A stretch of 64,000 bases of DNA from Bradyrhizobium barranii subsp. barranii (GTDB lineage Bacteria; Pseudomonadota; Alphaproteobacteria; Rhizobiales; Xanthobacteraceae), in the NCBI RefSeq assembly GCF_017565645.3, contig NZ_CP086136.1, forward strand, positions 8,911,501-8,975,500, in the 5' to 3' direction. The notes under the pieces were generated by a model, which was not told where the DNA came from, did not search any database, and saw nothing but the letters and a program-made list of their open reading frames with translations. Made by a program: the position numbers and the translations under genes. Positions 49,056 to 58,071 of the stretch are shown piece by piece; positions within the stretch are counted from its first letter, which is position 1, and the number at the start of each line of letters is the position of its first letter.

Positions 49056-50454
49056 GAGCTATGGCGGAATCTGGGTGATGACGGTGTGAGGAAGGCGGCG
49101 TATCGAGGCGGGTGACGAGCCTGCCAGAACCTCTCGAGGAGAGCGATACGCCATGACCGAGACTACCAATGTTCTTGCTTTCCGTCAGCCGTCCGCGGTT
49201 GATGATCCACTGACCGATATCGTTCGAGCCGGCGCGCGGGACCTGCTTGCCAGGGCGATCGAGATCGAGGTTGGCGCGTTTCTGGCCAGCAAGGCCAATC
49301 TGACGCTGCCCGACGGTCGAGCGCGCCTGGTCCGACATGGGCACGGTCCGGTGCGCGAGATTGCGACCGGCATCGGTCCGGTGGAGGTCGCTCGTCCCAA
49401 GGTCCGCGACCGCGGAGCGAGCGGGCCAGGCGACCGCCTCCGCTTCAGTTCGGCAATCCTGCCGCTATGGGCGCGGCGGACGAAGAGCCTGGATGCCTTG
49501 ATCCCGGTCCTCTATTTGCGCGGCATCTCGACCGGCGACTTCCAGGAGGCGCTCTCGGCGCTGCTCGGCAAGGATGCGCCGAACCTGTCGCCTTCGGTGA
49601 TCGCCGGCCTGAAGGCCGATTGGCAGGTCGAGTACGAACGCTGGCAGAGACGCGATCTGTCGGCGCGTCGCTATGTCTACATCTGGGCCGATGGCGTGTA
49701 CCTGCAGGCCCGCATGGAAGATCACAGCGAATGCATGCTGGTGCTGATTGGCACCACGCCGGAAGGCAAGAAGGAGCTGATCGGCTTCCAGGTCGGCGTG
49801 CGCGAGAGCGCGCAGAGCTGGCGCGAACTCCTGATCGACCTGCGGCAACGCGGGTTACGGATTGCCCCGCAACTCGCCATCGGCGACGGCGCCCTCGGCT
49901 TCTGGAAGGCACTGGACGAGGCCTTTCCCGGCACGCGGCACCAACGATGCTGGTGCCATAAAGTGAGCAACGTACTCGACAAGGTCGCCAAATCCGTGCA
50001 GGGCCCCATGAAGAACGACCTGCGGAACATCTATCTGGCCCCACACCGGGCCGAAGCTGAAACCGCGATCGACGTCTTCGTCGAGAAATACCACGTCAAA
50101 TACGGACGTGCGGTGGAGTGCCTGATCAAGGATCGCCATGCGCTGCTCGCCTTCTTCGACTTCCCTGCTGAGCACTGGATCCACCTACGCAGCTCGAACC
50201 CGATCGAGAGCGTCTTCGCCACGGTGCGCCACCGAACGGTGCGGACCAAGGGATCGCTGTCGCAACAAACTGCGAAGCTGATGGTGTTCAAGCTCATCGA
50301 CGCCGCATCGAAGACCTGGCGGCGATTGAAGAGCACGAACCAGTTGCCGAAAGTCATCGCCGGTGTAAAGTTCATCGACGGAATCGAAGTCATTCCGAAC
50401 ACTGAAAGCCACGCCGCCTGATCAGGCCGCGTCACCCAAAATCAGCCATAGCTC
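49056..50454 (+). mobile_element. IS256-family element, 8-bp target duplication
   Basis: 1399 bp bounded by CCGGGAAC at 49048-49055 and 50455-50462. The ends GAGCTATGGCGGAATCTGGG and (inverted) GAGCTATGGCTGATTTTGGG are near-perfect inverted repeats. One gene. Confidence 0.94.
49153..50421 (+). CDS. IS256-family (Mutator-type) transposase
   Basis: 422 residues with the DDE residues in YIWADGVYLQA, AIGDGALGFWKAL and SNPIESVFATVRHRT, and the conserved RHQRCWCHKVSNVLDK block. Intact; the element inserted only 65 bases downstream of the ATP-grasp gene without disrupting it. Confidence 0.95.
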   Translation: MTETTNVLAFRQPSAVDDPLTDIVRAGARDLLARAIEIEVGAFLASKANLTLPDGRARLVRHGHGPVREIATGIGPVEVARPKVRDRGASGPGDRLRFSSAILPLWARRTKSLDALIPVLYLRGISTGDFQEALSALLGKDAPNLSPSVIAGLKADWQVEYERWQRRDLSARRYVYIWADGVYLQARMEDHSECMLVLIGTTPEGKKELIGFQVGVRESAQSWRELLIDLRQRGLRIAPQLAIGDGALGFWKALDEAFPGTRHQRCWCHKVSNVLDKVAKSVQGPMKNDLRNIYLAPHRAEAETAIDVFVEKYHVKYGRAVECLIKDRHALLAFFDFPAEHWIHLRSSNPIESVFATVRHRTVRTKGSLSQQTAKLMVFKLIDAASKTWRRLKSTNQLPKVIAGVKFIDGIEVIPNTESHAA

Positions 50455-50462
50455 CCGGGAAC

Positions 50463-50866
50463 GCGCGCCTCCCTTCCTTCACGTGGCGACGAAGGTGCCC
50501 CAATCACCGAGCAAGCTTTGGTCGGACGATGAATGGTGGCCCTATGAGAGTGCTCTTGTTCGGCCCGGACGAGACCAGCGGTGCGCCGAAGCTTGTACAG
50601 CGACGAGCGTCATGGCGTAAGGCTGCCAGCGCAGTTGCCGACCCCAAAAGCTAATCGCATTGCACGTCCTGCTTGGCCGATTTGCGACGCCTACGTTGAA
50701 ACTCGACAATACGATGGGCGATTGCACTCGCTGGCTTGGGTTTATGCGAGTTTCACTATGAAATAAGCGGCCCCAAAAGACCGCACTTTGCCGGCACGTA
50801 AATTGCTGCATAGGAGCAGGAGTTGCCGCAAAGAACGCGGCCGCAGCAGCTATCTTCGGAGCCCCA
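50463..50866. other. Short region, no supported gene
   Basis: About 400 bases. A short frame from the ATG at 50544 (MRVLLFGPDETSGAPK) is preceded by no clear ribosome-binding site and stops after about 37 codons. Confidence 0.4.
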
Positions 50867-51334
50867 ATGAGGCTGATCCGATTGATCTTGTTCGACTTGG
50901 CTTTGATTCTGCTTGCATCTGGAGTTGCAAAAGCCATGAATGTGGCCGCTGGCGCAAGTTCCGCATTTGTCAGGCAGACTGCTCTGCGCGAGGTGGCACC
51001 GAGCTCCAAGCATGGTGGTCCCTACTACAGCCAAACGCCGCTCGTTCCCGGGCAGCCGCCGGACAACCCCGGTCGGGACCAGCTGGCTGACAATTCCGCG
51101 GGGATGCAACCCAGCTTTGGATGTGTGGTCCGTGAGTCCCGACGCCCGACTAGCTATATCTTCGATAGCACTGAGAGTTTCAATCTCCCGCCCCGTGTGA
51201 TGCCGTCGATCTGCAATCCTATCGCCTCGCCTCTCAGCCTCCTACCTGCGGGCAGCGGAATGGTCATCATGGCCTTTGCGACCACTCTCCTCGTGATTGT
51301 GGTGATTGTGGTGGAAATATTCGGCCCATTGTAA
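50867..51334 (+). CDS. Hypothetical protein with two hydrophobic ends
   Basis: 155 residues. The N-terminus MRLIRLILFDLALILLASGV is a signal peptide or anchor, the middle is proline-rich and polar (PGQPPDNPGRDQLADNSAG), and the last 25 residues (GMVIMAFATTLLVIVVIVVE) form a membrane segment. If real, it would be a bitopic membrane protein. No family recognised and codon use is ordinary for this region. Confidence 0.45.
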   Translation: MRLIRLILFDLALILLASGVAKAMNVAAGASSAFVRQTALREVAPSSKHGGPYYSQTPLVPGQPPDNPGRDQLADNSAGMQPSFGCVVRESRRPTSYIFDSTESFNLPPRVMPSICNPIASPLSLLPAGSGMVIMAFATTLLVIVVIVVEIFGPL

Positions 51335-51434
51335 CGGCGTGAGGCCCCAACCGCTCCCCTTTCGGCGCCCGCGATACAGCTCGGCATGAGCGGATCCGTG
51401 GAGGAGGAACGATGGCAAATACCATGCTCGAGCC

Positions 51435-51720
51435 AGTAGCAAGGTGATCGTCGCGTCGAGGTGATCACTGGGATCGTCGCCGACGATGGACGGGCGAGGA
51501 AAAGGCCCGGATCGGGGCGCAGAGCTTGGAGTAACAATGACACGACCAAAGCGATCACTTCATCGCCACAGCCAAGCCCTAGATCCACAGGCTTGTGCTG
51601 GCCTGCCTGCTGGATCATCTCGCCAAGCGCGTCCACGAACTCACGCCCGGAATTGGTAACCTCAGAACGTCGCTCATGCCCCATGAGCGAGGTCGGCCAT
51701 CCGCTCAAGACGCCCAACTA
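51435..51720 (+). mobile_element. Insertion-sequence debris with an IS66 tnpA trace
   Basis: At 51455-51515 the sequence GAGGTGATCACTGGGATCGT followed by CGCCGACGATGGACGGGCGA resembles the start of IS66 tnpA (IEVITGERRRR..., AEKARI) with gaps. The following 200 bases look like another decayed transposase-type fragment that I cannot place. Confidence 0.4.
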
Positions 51721-51877
51721 GGGGCCGTCACCGGACGCGTACGATCAATGTAAGCCATCGCTTGCGACCAGACTCGTGTCGGACCTCACGAAGGACCCGC
51801 AAGATGGGAAAGCCATCAATTCCCCGGATAGCTCGCTCAGCCCACGATTTGCAGAGACCCATACCAGGCGCGGCACG

Positions 51878-52555
51878 CTAGGGCCGAGCGTTAGAACCCT
51901 CGATGATCCGGCGGATCACGCCGCTGCGTTTTGAACAGAAGTATACGAGGGATCGGCGCTCCCCGCTTGATACCGGCTTTACCTCATGCCGGACCTTACA
52001 GGTTGTGACAAGCACAGCGCCAAATGGCGGCCGGAATACGTGTTGTTCGTACCCGGTTGGATATACCACGAATTCACCGCCGTCGAAGTCTCTCGCTAGC
52101 TGCACAATCACCGAGTACTCGAAATCCGGATCACTCGCCGCATCCAAATGAATGCCGATAAAGGACCCCGGCGGCATACGATGCATCTGGCATCGGCGAA
52201 CCACGTAATCTGCGGATGCTCCGAAGATCTTTCTTAGCGCGAAGCTGCGATCTCTACTTTCGAGCAGCTCCATGATCTGACCCGAAGCAGTACCACTCAC
52301 GTTGCTAGGCGCGTGGCCGGGCGGGTCTACCCTCACGCGCTGGACAAAGACGCTGTGCAAGTCGCCCGCATCTCCCTCCCGCACTTCTTCTTCCGGAATC
52401 TCAGCCTGCAGCTGATCGATCCTGGCTATGTCGTCTTGAGTGAATAACATTTGCGGGGCGATTACGACGGACCCCTTTACTAGCAGCTCAATCCGGTACT
52501 TTGTCAGGACTTCTTCTGAAAGAAGACAGGATTTATCTTTCATTGCGCGCGCCAT
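51878..52555 (-). CDS. 2-oxoglutarate/Fe(II)-dependent oxygenase
   Basis: 225 residues. The double-stranded beta-helix carries the iron ligands HxD in FIGIHLDAASDPDFEYSV and the distal His in CKVRHEVKPV, with the Arg in SSGERRSLVYF as the 2-oxoglutarate anchor. Prolyl-4-hydroxylase-like enzymes of this type hydroxylate amino acids, peptides or small molecules. Its start overlaps the end of the GFA-containing gene by 16 bases, so the two are one operon, with the oxygenase last. The substrate is unknown; free amino-acid or ligase-made peptide is possible given the ATP-grasp gene nearby. Confidence 0.87.
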   Translation of the reverse strand: MARAMKDKSCLLSEEVLTKYRIELLVKGSVVIAPQMLFTQDDIARIDQLQAEIPEEEVREGDAGDLHSVFVQRVRVDPPGHAPSNVSGTASGQIMELLESRDRSFALRKIFGASADYVVRRCQMHRMPPGSFIGIHLDAASDPDFEYSVIVQLARDFDGGEFVVYPTGYEQHVFRPPFGAVLVTTCKVRHEVKPVSSGERRSLVYFCSKRSGVIRRIIEGSNARP

Positions 52556-53763
52556 TCGAGCTCACTCCTTTGATCTTCGAAGCATGACTCCGGGTCCTGC
52601 TGCATTGACAGGAATGCTTGCTCCCAATGCGCGCCATCGAACTCAGATATTCTTAAGTGCTCGATGGTCTTTCTATCCAGACATCGGATATTTACGCTGT
52701 ACCCGGAGGGATTCGACCTCGGCCTATAGAATGGCTTTACGCCACAAAGCCGGCAAAACGTGTGCCGCGCAATATTCTTGTTGAACTGGTATGTCGTGAG
52801 GAACTCTTCGCCGCACTCGATGCGCAGCTTATCGCCAGGTACGAGCAAGTGGACAAATCCAGACATTTGACAAATTGAGCAATTGCATCGAACTGCAGAG
52901 AGCTCTCGAGGTGCATTGACGTAGAATTTGATAGCGCCGCAATGACAACGGCCATGATGTTGCATCTCGGAGTGATCATCTCCCGTACGCGCCGCCGTTC
53001 CGAGCAGATCGCGACACCACTGGACGCTGAGCCGATAGGCTCGGCCGAATTCATTCAAAAAGCGATCATTAAGGCCAGGCTGCACAAGTTCACCAATCAG
53101 CCGGCCTGTCATTTCTCCGTGGTACTTCTCCGCGGGATCTTCTCCGCCGACATGGCCGCGAAAATACTCAAGATCGTCCGGCCGCGCCTTGAAGGTTTTG
53201 ACCAGAGTGGTCCACAGCGACTGGATCATGTCTGCAGCATGGAGCTCAAAGGCGACCATGTAGGCGCAACGAACCAGGGGGTCTTTCGATGACAATCCGG
53301 CATAGAGAGAATGCAGGTACTGCTTCGTCCTGTCGCTATAGTTGGGCCTTATCGCTCTGCCGAGTAGTCATGCAGCATCCTTTCTCAAGAGGTTGGAGTG
53401 AAAGTTTTCTGTCAAAAGAATATCGGGCAACGCCGCCTTGCCGCCCCGGAGAATCCCGCCATGGCCACCGGTCTCATCCCAGCAGATAAAATTCGCGACC
53501 ACGCTGGTCAGTTCAATGTCCCTCCCAATGTCCCGATTTTGATGCATTGCATCGAATATGAGGTCCCTTTGCGACCCTGCCTGCAGGTACGGGAACGCCT
53601 GTGACATCGCTAGGTATTCAGGCAGCAGGCTGGCGACCTGGTCTCCGGACATCTGGGAGGCGAACGGATGCGGGCCGAACAAGGCTCGCACTCGCTCAGT
53701 CAAGTACTCGCAGGATAACTTCGGAGGCTGATCCGGTGCAAATCGAGACGCTTGAGATATCAT
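52540..53763 (-). pseudogene. Heme-oxygenase-like diiron protein joined to a GFA domain, with an in-frame TGA
   Basis: A single frame of 407 codons with one TGA at 53368-53370. The part before it (131 codons: YLAMSQAFPYLQAG, DIELTSVVANFICWDETGGH, LTENFHSNLLRKD) and the part after it (LLGRAIRPNYSDRTKQYL, MVAFELHAADMIQSLW, HVGGEDPAEKYHGEMT) together make a heme-oxygenase-like diiron oxidase/oxygenase (HDO) domain; candidate ligands are the Glu in DIELT, Glu/His in FELHA and the His-Glu-His of HVGGEDPAEKYH. The same frame continues, from an internal ATG at 52965, into a glutathione-dependent formaldehyde-activating (GFA) zinc domain (GRCHCGAIKF, CNCSICQMSG, CRLCGVKPFY). With TGA read as stop, only the second piece could be made from a TTG with no ribosome-binding site. 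GFA alone might still be translated from 52965. Confidence 0.75.
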
Positions 53764-54344
53764 TTGACTCCCTGCAGATGAGAAGCGAAACGGTCCTTGA
53801 CGAAGCTACCTTCATGTCCGGGCCGACTATTGACCGCGCTGAGTTCATTGGCTTCAAAGGGCCTAATGTTGCGTTCACCTTTCACGCAAACTTTCGTCGT
53901 TCTCCTGGCCACGGCAGATTGCGGTCTTCTCTGTCCTGGTCATGCGCATCGAAGGGACTTCGTTCATTGAGGGAGCGGCGAGGATCCGGTTGGCTTCCAG
54001 TCCAGCAGCAATCCGATGCCGCAATGGCAGCCACGGCGAGCATGCGCGCGGAGAATCGTCTTGGATACTTCGCCGCGCATGCCATTCTGATGCTAATGCC
54101 GCATGCGCGAATGACACGCCTAGTCGCGCGGTGCAGCTTTGGCTTCCTGAGCAAATGAATGAAGCCCTCGCGGTTGCTGCTGCCGCCATTTCATCGAACC
54201 GCTGTCAACTTGGTACAGCATTGTAAAATCCAATTCGTGCCTACCGACCTCACAGGGCCTCAGGTCGTTCGTGGCATGCCGCTCGCCTGTTCTTCGCATT
54301 CGCGGTTACCCCCTCTTAATTTTTACTGGCTAACAGCAACCATC
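53764..54344. other. Region upstream of the HDO gene, no supported gene
   Basis: About 580 bases with overlapping low-quality frames only. A -24/-12-like sequence TGGCATGCCGCTCGCC (GG and GC 10 bases apart) occurs at 54273 pointing to the small frame at 54345, but the -12 element is poor. Confidence 0.35.
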
Positions 54345-54524
54345 ATGCCAACTCTTGAATTTGCTCCGTCAGATTCCGAAGAAGCTGGTATAACACTTGT
54401 GACCTATCCTCATAGCAAGTGCATAGCACTTGAGAGGCTGCGCACCGCCGTCAGGAACGAAACAGCGGCTGTTCACATACACACGGCTGCTGAATTGGCG
54501 GATTGCTTCAAAGGCGCCGCATAG
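54345..54524 (+). CDS. Possible small protein
   Basis: 59 residues from MPTLEFAPSDSEEAGITLVT, continuing to VHIHTAAELADCFKGAA. Balanced composition and a plausible fold, but there is no Shine-Dalgarno sequence and no family. A further frame from 54585 (MVTRVADVFRLCSRPVRRKQ) would be 79 codons if the IS66 copy at 54799 is removed; it may be a second small gene cut by that element. Confidence 0.35.
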   Translation: MPTLEFAPSDSEEAGITLVTYPHSKCIALERLRTAVRNETAAVHIHTAAELADCFKGAA

Positions 54525-54846
54525 GTTGGCTTTGCTCCTTAAAGCCAGCGACAGGGCTTTGGACGTGCAGACGGCAGCGCTAGCATGGTGACCCGGGTTG
54601 CTGACGTATTCCGTCTTTGCTCGCGACCGGTACGGAGGAAGCAATGGTCTTCCACGGTCGAACACGACAAAACGGAAGATCTGAAATATGCGCAGGCCTG
54701 TTTGGCCGTGCCCCGGCAATCCTGGGCGGCTCCGGACTCGATCGTAGCGATAACGTGCTCTACGGAACATGCGGCCTCAGCCGATGGCGAGATCGACGGT
54801 AAACGGTACGAGAGGCCCACGGAGCCACGGACTTGGTGCGGACGGC

Positions 54847-55497
54847 CTACGCACCGCGCTTGAAGCGTATAGGCATCCAGAACTGCCGGAGGGCCTCGAC
54901 GGTTGCTGGAATGTTGCGCCAGGCGTTTTGGATGATGGGCTGCGTTCCCAGCGTGCGCCGGGCCGGGGGTAGCAAGGGTCGACCGGCGTCGTCGATGCAA
55001 TGGACCAAGATCGGCCGCAGCATAAGGTGTTCGGTTCCATTCGGGGGGAGAAGCCGCGACCAGACGAGAAGCCGAAGCTTCATGACGGCGTAGAAGCCCA
55101 TGCACCAGGGCTGCGGGTCGACTTCGCCGTCCGGTGATCGCACGAACAGCGGCTCGAAGCTCTCCGGTCTCGTCGACAGCGTCTCGCTGATAGCGTTGTG
55201 GCGCATCAGCGTGGCGGCGATTGCCGAGAACTCCTCGGTGTCGTGATTGAAGGCGTCGGGATCTACGCCGAGGAGCGGGCACACCCATTCCTCGGACGCC
55301 ATCGAGACCGGCCCGGCGACGACCGCGGCCACCGCGCCATCGAGCATGGAGAGCGACGTCGCCCGCGGATGCCGAAGCGTCGGCGACCTGGCGCGCTTGC
55401 TGATCCATTGCCCGAGCCGTTCGAACGACATGGCATAGTCCGCCATCGTCGTCTTGCGTGCTTTTCGCGTTCCCCGCCCTTGCTTCGGCTTCGTCAT
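54847..55497 (-). CDS. UPF0149 (YecA-like) passenger protein of IS66, copy 3
   Basis: Same 216-residue protein as in copies 1 and 2, coupled to tnpC. Confidence 0.8.
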   Translation of the reverse strand: MTKPKQGRGTRKARKTTMADYAMSFERLGQWISKRARSPTLRHPRATSLSMLDGAVAAVVAGPVSMASEEWVCPLLGVDPDAFNHDTEEFSAIAATLMRHNAISETLSTRPESFEPLFVRSPDGEVDPQPWCMGFYAVMKLRLLVWSRLLPPNGTEHLMLRPILVHCIDDAGRPLLPPARRTLGTQPIIQNAWRNIPATVEALRQFWMPIRFKRGA

Positions 55498-57044
55498 GCC
55501 ACGGCCCGCTTTTCGGCTTCGCGTGCGGCCTTCCAGTTCCAGGCCAGAAGTTCGTGAAGCTGGTTGGTCTTCGTGGCGCCGCTCACCATGCGATCGAGAA
55601 CGTCGACGAGATACGCCTCGGGGTCGAGGCCATTCAATTTCGCTGTGTTAAGAAGCGAAGCGAGTATCGCCCAGGTCTCGCCCCCGCCTTCGTCACCACT
55701 GAACAACGAGTTCTTTTTTCCGATCGCAATTGGCCTGATCGATCGTTCGACCGTGTTGGTGTCCGGCTCGAGCCGCCCGTCATCCAGGAACGTCGTCAGG
55801 CCCTGCCAGCGTTCGAGCATGTAGTCGATCGCCTTGATGAGCGTCGAGCGGCGGGAGATCCCGTCCTTCACCGCGATCAGACGGGCCCTCAACGCCTCCA
55901 TCAGCGGCTTCGTCTCGGCCTGTCGCGTCGCGCGGCGTTCCCCAGCATCGAGACCGCGGATCCTCTCCTCGATCGCGTAGACGGCCGCAATGCGCTCGAT
56001 GACCTCCGCGGCGAAGGGTGAGTTCGTCGTCTTGTGCACCCTCACGAAGTTGCGGCGCGCGTGAACGAGACAATACGCCAGCTGGATCTGGCCCGACATC
56101 ATCGCATCGCCCGCCAGCGAGGCGTAGGCGGCATAGCCGTCGACTTGCAGCACGCCTTCGAAGCCGGCTAACTGCGCCACGATCTCCTTTTTGCCGCGAC
56201 CACCTGCGAACACGTAGGCGACCGCCGGCGGCGCCGGCCCCTTCCACGCCCGATCGTCCGTCGCGTGCGCCCAGAACTGGCAGATCCTCGTGCGGCCGCG
56301 TCCCGGATCGAGCACTGGCATCGGCGTCTCGTCGCAGAACAGCCGCTCGAAGCCGTGCATAGTCTTCAGTTGCAGATCGTAGAGGCCCCTGACCAGCCAC
56401 GCCGCGCTCCCCATCCAGCGCGCCAGCGTCTGACGGTCGACGACGACACCCTGACCCGCCAGGATCTGCGTCTGGCGATAGAGCGTCGATTGCCAGGCAT
56501 ATTTGGCCGCGGCGATATGCGCGATCAGCGCCGTCGTTGCCATGCCGCCCTCGACGAGCCGCGCCGGTGCCGGGGCCTGGACAATCGGGCCCTCACAGGA
56601 GCGGCAGGCGTATTTTGGACGGATCGTGCGGAGCACACGCAGCCACGCGGGAACCCGATCGAGCGCTTCGCTGCTCTCCTCGCCGATCCGATGCATCTGA
56701 CCCGTGCAGCACGGGCACAGCGTGGACGCCGGCTCGATCACCCGCTCGACCCGAGGCAGATGCGCCGGCAGCGCGCCGATGTTGCGCTTCGCTTTGCGCC
56801 GCTCCGGCCGCGGCGCGTCCGGTTTGTCGTCATTGGCCGGGAGCTGTGAGCCGGCGGTCCGTTCCAGATCAAACGCGATCTGTTCGGCGCAGACGATCGC
56901 CGCGCGCTCCGATCGTGCGCCGAAGATCAGGCTCTTCAACGTGGCGATCTCTGCGCGCAGATCATCGTTCTCGCCTTCGAAAGCCAGCACCATCTCGGCA
57001 AGAGCCGCAGGGTCAGAGGGGAGATCTTCGGGGCGAAGCGCCAT
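55494..57044 (-). CDS. tnpC: IS66 transposase TnpC, copy 3
   Basis: 516 residues, same sequence as copies 1 and 2; full catalytic set. Confidence 0.95.
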   Translation of the reverse strand: MALRPEDLPSDPAALAEMVLAFEGENDDLRAEIATLKSLIFGARSERAAIVCAEQIAFDLERTAGSQLPANDDKPDAPRPERRKAKRNIGALPAHLPRVERVIEPASTLCPCCTGQMHRIGEESSEALDRVPAWLRVLRTIRPKYACRSCEGPIVQAPAPARLVEGGMATTALIAHIAAAKYAWQSTLYRQTQILAGQGVVVDRQTLARWMGSAAWLVRGLYDLQLKTMHGFERLFCDETPMPVLDPGRGRTRICQFWAHATDDRAWKGPAPPAVAYVFAGGRGKKEIVAQLAGFEGVLQVDGYAAYASLAGDAMMSGQIQLAYCLVHARRNFVRVHKTTNSPFAAEVIERIAAVYAIEERIRGLDAGERRATRQAETKPLMEALRARLIAVKDGISRRSTLIKAIDYMLERWQGLTTFLDDGRLEPDTNTVERSIRPIAIGKKNSLFSGDEGGGETWAILASLLNTAKLNGLDPEAYLVDVLDRMVSGATKTNQLHELLAWNWKAAREAEKRAVA

Positions 57045-57094
57045 ATCGCAGAGCTACACGAACGCACTCGCAATCGCCAGCAAAACAAGACGCT

Positions 57095-57451
57095 TCAGGC
57101 AACCTTCGTCGGCCGCTTCGTCACCTTCGGGACCACACGCGACCACTCCGCAAGACCTTCAATCAGCATCGCCAGTTGCGCCCCCGTCACCGGCATCGTA
57201 CCCTCGCGAACAGGTGGCCAGGCAAAGCCCCCATTCTCCAGCCACTTCGTCGCTAGAACCATTCCCGAGCCGTCAAAAACCAGTAGCTTCAAACGATCCG
57301 ATCGCTTCGATCGGAAGACATAAACGTCACCGCTGTAGGGCTTGCCGCCTAATCCCTCCGCTACCAGCGCGACAAGGCCATGAACGCCTTTACGAAAGTC
57401 AATCGGCTGCGTCGCGACGAACACACGGACCATTGGACCGAAAGAGATCAT
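57095..57451 (-). CDS. tnpB: IS66 accessory protein TnpB, copy 3
   Basis: 118 residues, same sequence as the other copies. Confidence 0.94.
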   Translation of the reverse strand: MISFGPMVRVFVATQPIDFRKGVHGLVALVAEGLGGKPYSGDVYVFRSKRSDRLKLLVFDGSGMVLATKWLENGGFAWPPVREGTMPVTGAQLAMLIEGLAEWSRVVPKVTKRPTKVA

Positions 57452-57870
57452 CGCGTCGATCTCACCGCCGCCAGCACGCGCTCCAGCGTCGCGGCGTCGA
57501 CGCCGACGGGCACGCGCACCGTCGCGCCCGCGATCATCACCTCGATCCGCTCGGCCGGATCCGTCAGAACATGCGCCTTATCGATCGCGTTCGGCTGCGC
57601 CTCGACGGCGGCCTCGAGCCTGACTTGCACGAACTGCGGCGCTTCGCTCGACGCGAGCCGCGCCTGGCGCCGCCACACACTGAGCAGTCCCCGGTTCACC
57701 CCGTTGCGTCGAGCCACCTCGGAAATGCTCGTCTCCGGATCGGCACTCTCGGCCACGATCCGCGCCTTCTCCGCATCGCTCCAACTGCGCCGTCGCCTCT
57801 CCCCTGTGATCACCTCGATCCGCTGATAGGAGGCGGCATCATGCCCGTCTTGATGTCTGTCTTGATGCAT
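57448..57870 (-). CDS. tnpA: IS66 accessory protein TnpA, copy 3
   Basis: 140 residues, same sequence as the other copies, overlapping tnpB by 4 bases. Confidence 0.93.
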   Translation of the reverse strand: MHQDRHQDGHDAASYQRIEVITGERRRRSWSDAEKARIVAESADPETSISEVARRNGVNRGLLSVWRRQARLASSEAPQFVQVRLEAAVEAQPNAIDKAHVLTDPAERIEVMIAGATVRVPVGVDAATLERVLAAVRSTR

Positions 57871-58071
57871 GGAACGAGCGTCCCTCGCGTTGTCAAATCC
57901 ACGCGCGAGTCTCGCTCATCCCGTCCACCTAAACGAGGTGGGGTCGTCGTACCGCTATCGATCGACGGATGGCATAGCAAACTCTTATGGTAGCTTACCG
58001 CATTGCACAACGACATGTTGCGCTCTCATCGACTCGGGTGCGAGCGTTGATACATTTCTTGGAGCGCGTTG

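Larger units (their letters stand above)
54799..57959 (-). mobile_element. IS66-family element, copy 3, intact 8-bp duplication
   Basis: 3161 bp bounded by GATCGACG at 54791-54798 and 57960-57967. A clean insertion with identical flanks, unlike copies 1 and 2. The same four genes are present. Confidence 0.96.

Noticed and set aside
50542..51009. 155-codon minus-strand frame opposite 50867-51334
   Set aside because: The plus-strand frame has a cleaner signal-peptide-like start; the minus frame has no motif.
53368..53370. TGA as selenocysteine codon
   Set aside because: No SECIS-like structure is apparent after it, and diiron proteins of this type do not use selenocysteine there.
54203..54217. 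TGTCAACTTGGTACA as a NifA site
   Set aside because: The spacer is 9 bases, not 10, and no good -24/-12 promoter follows.
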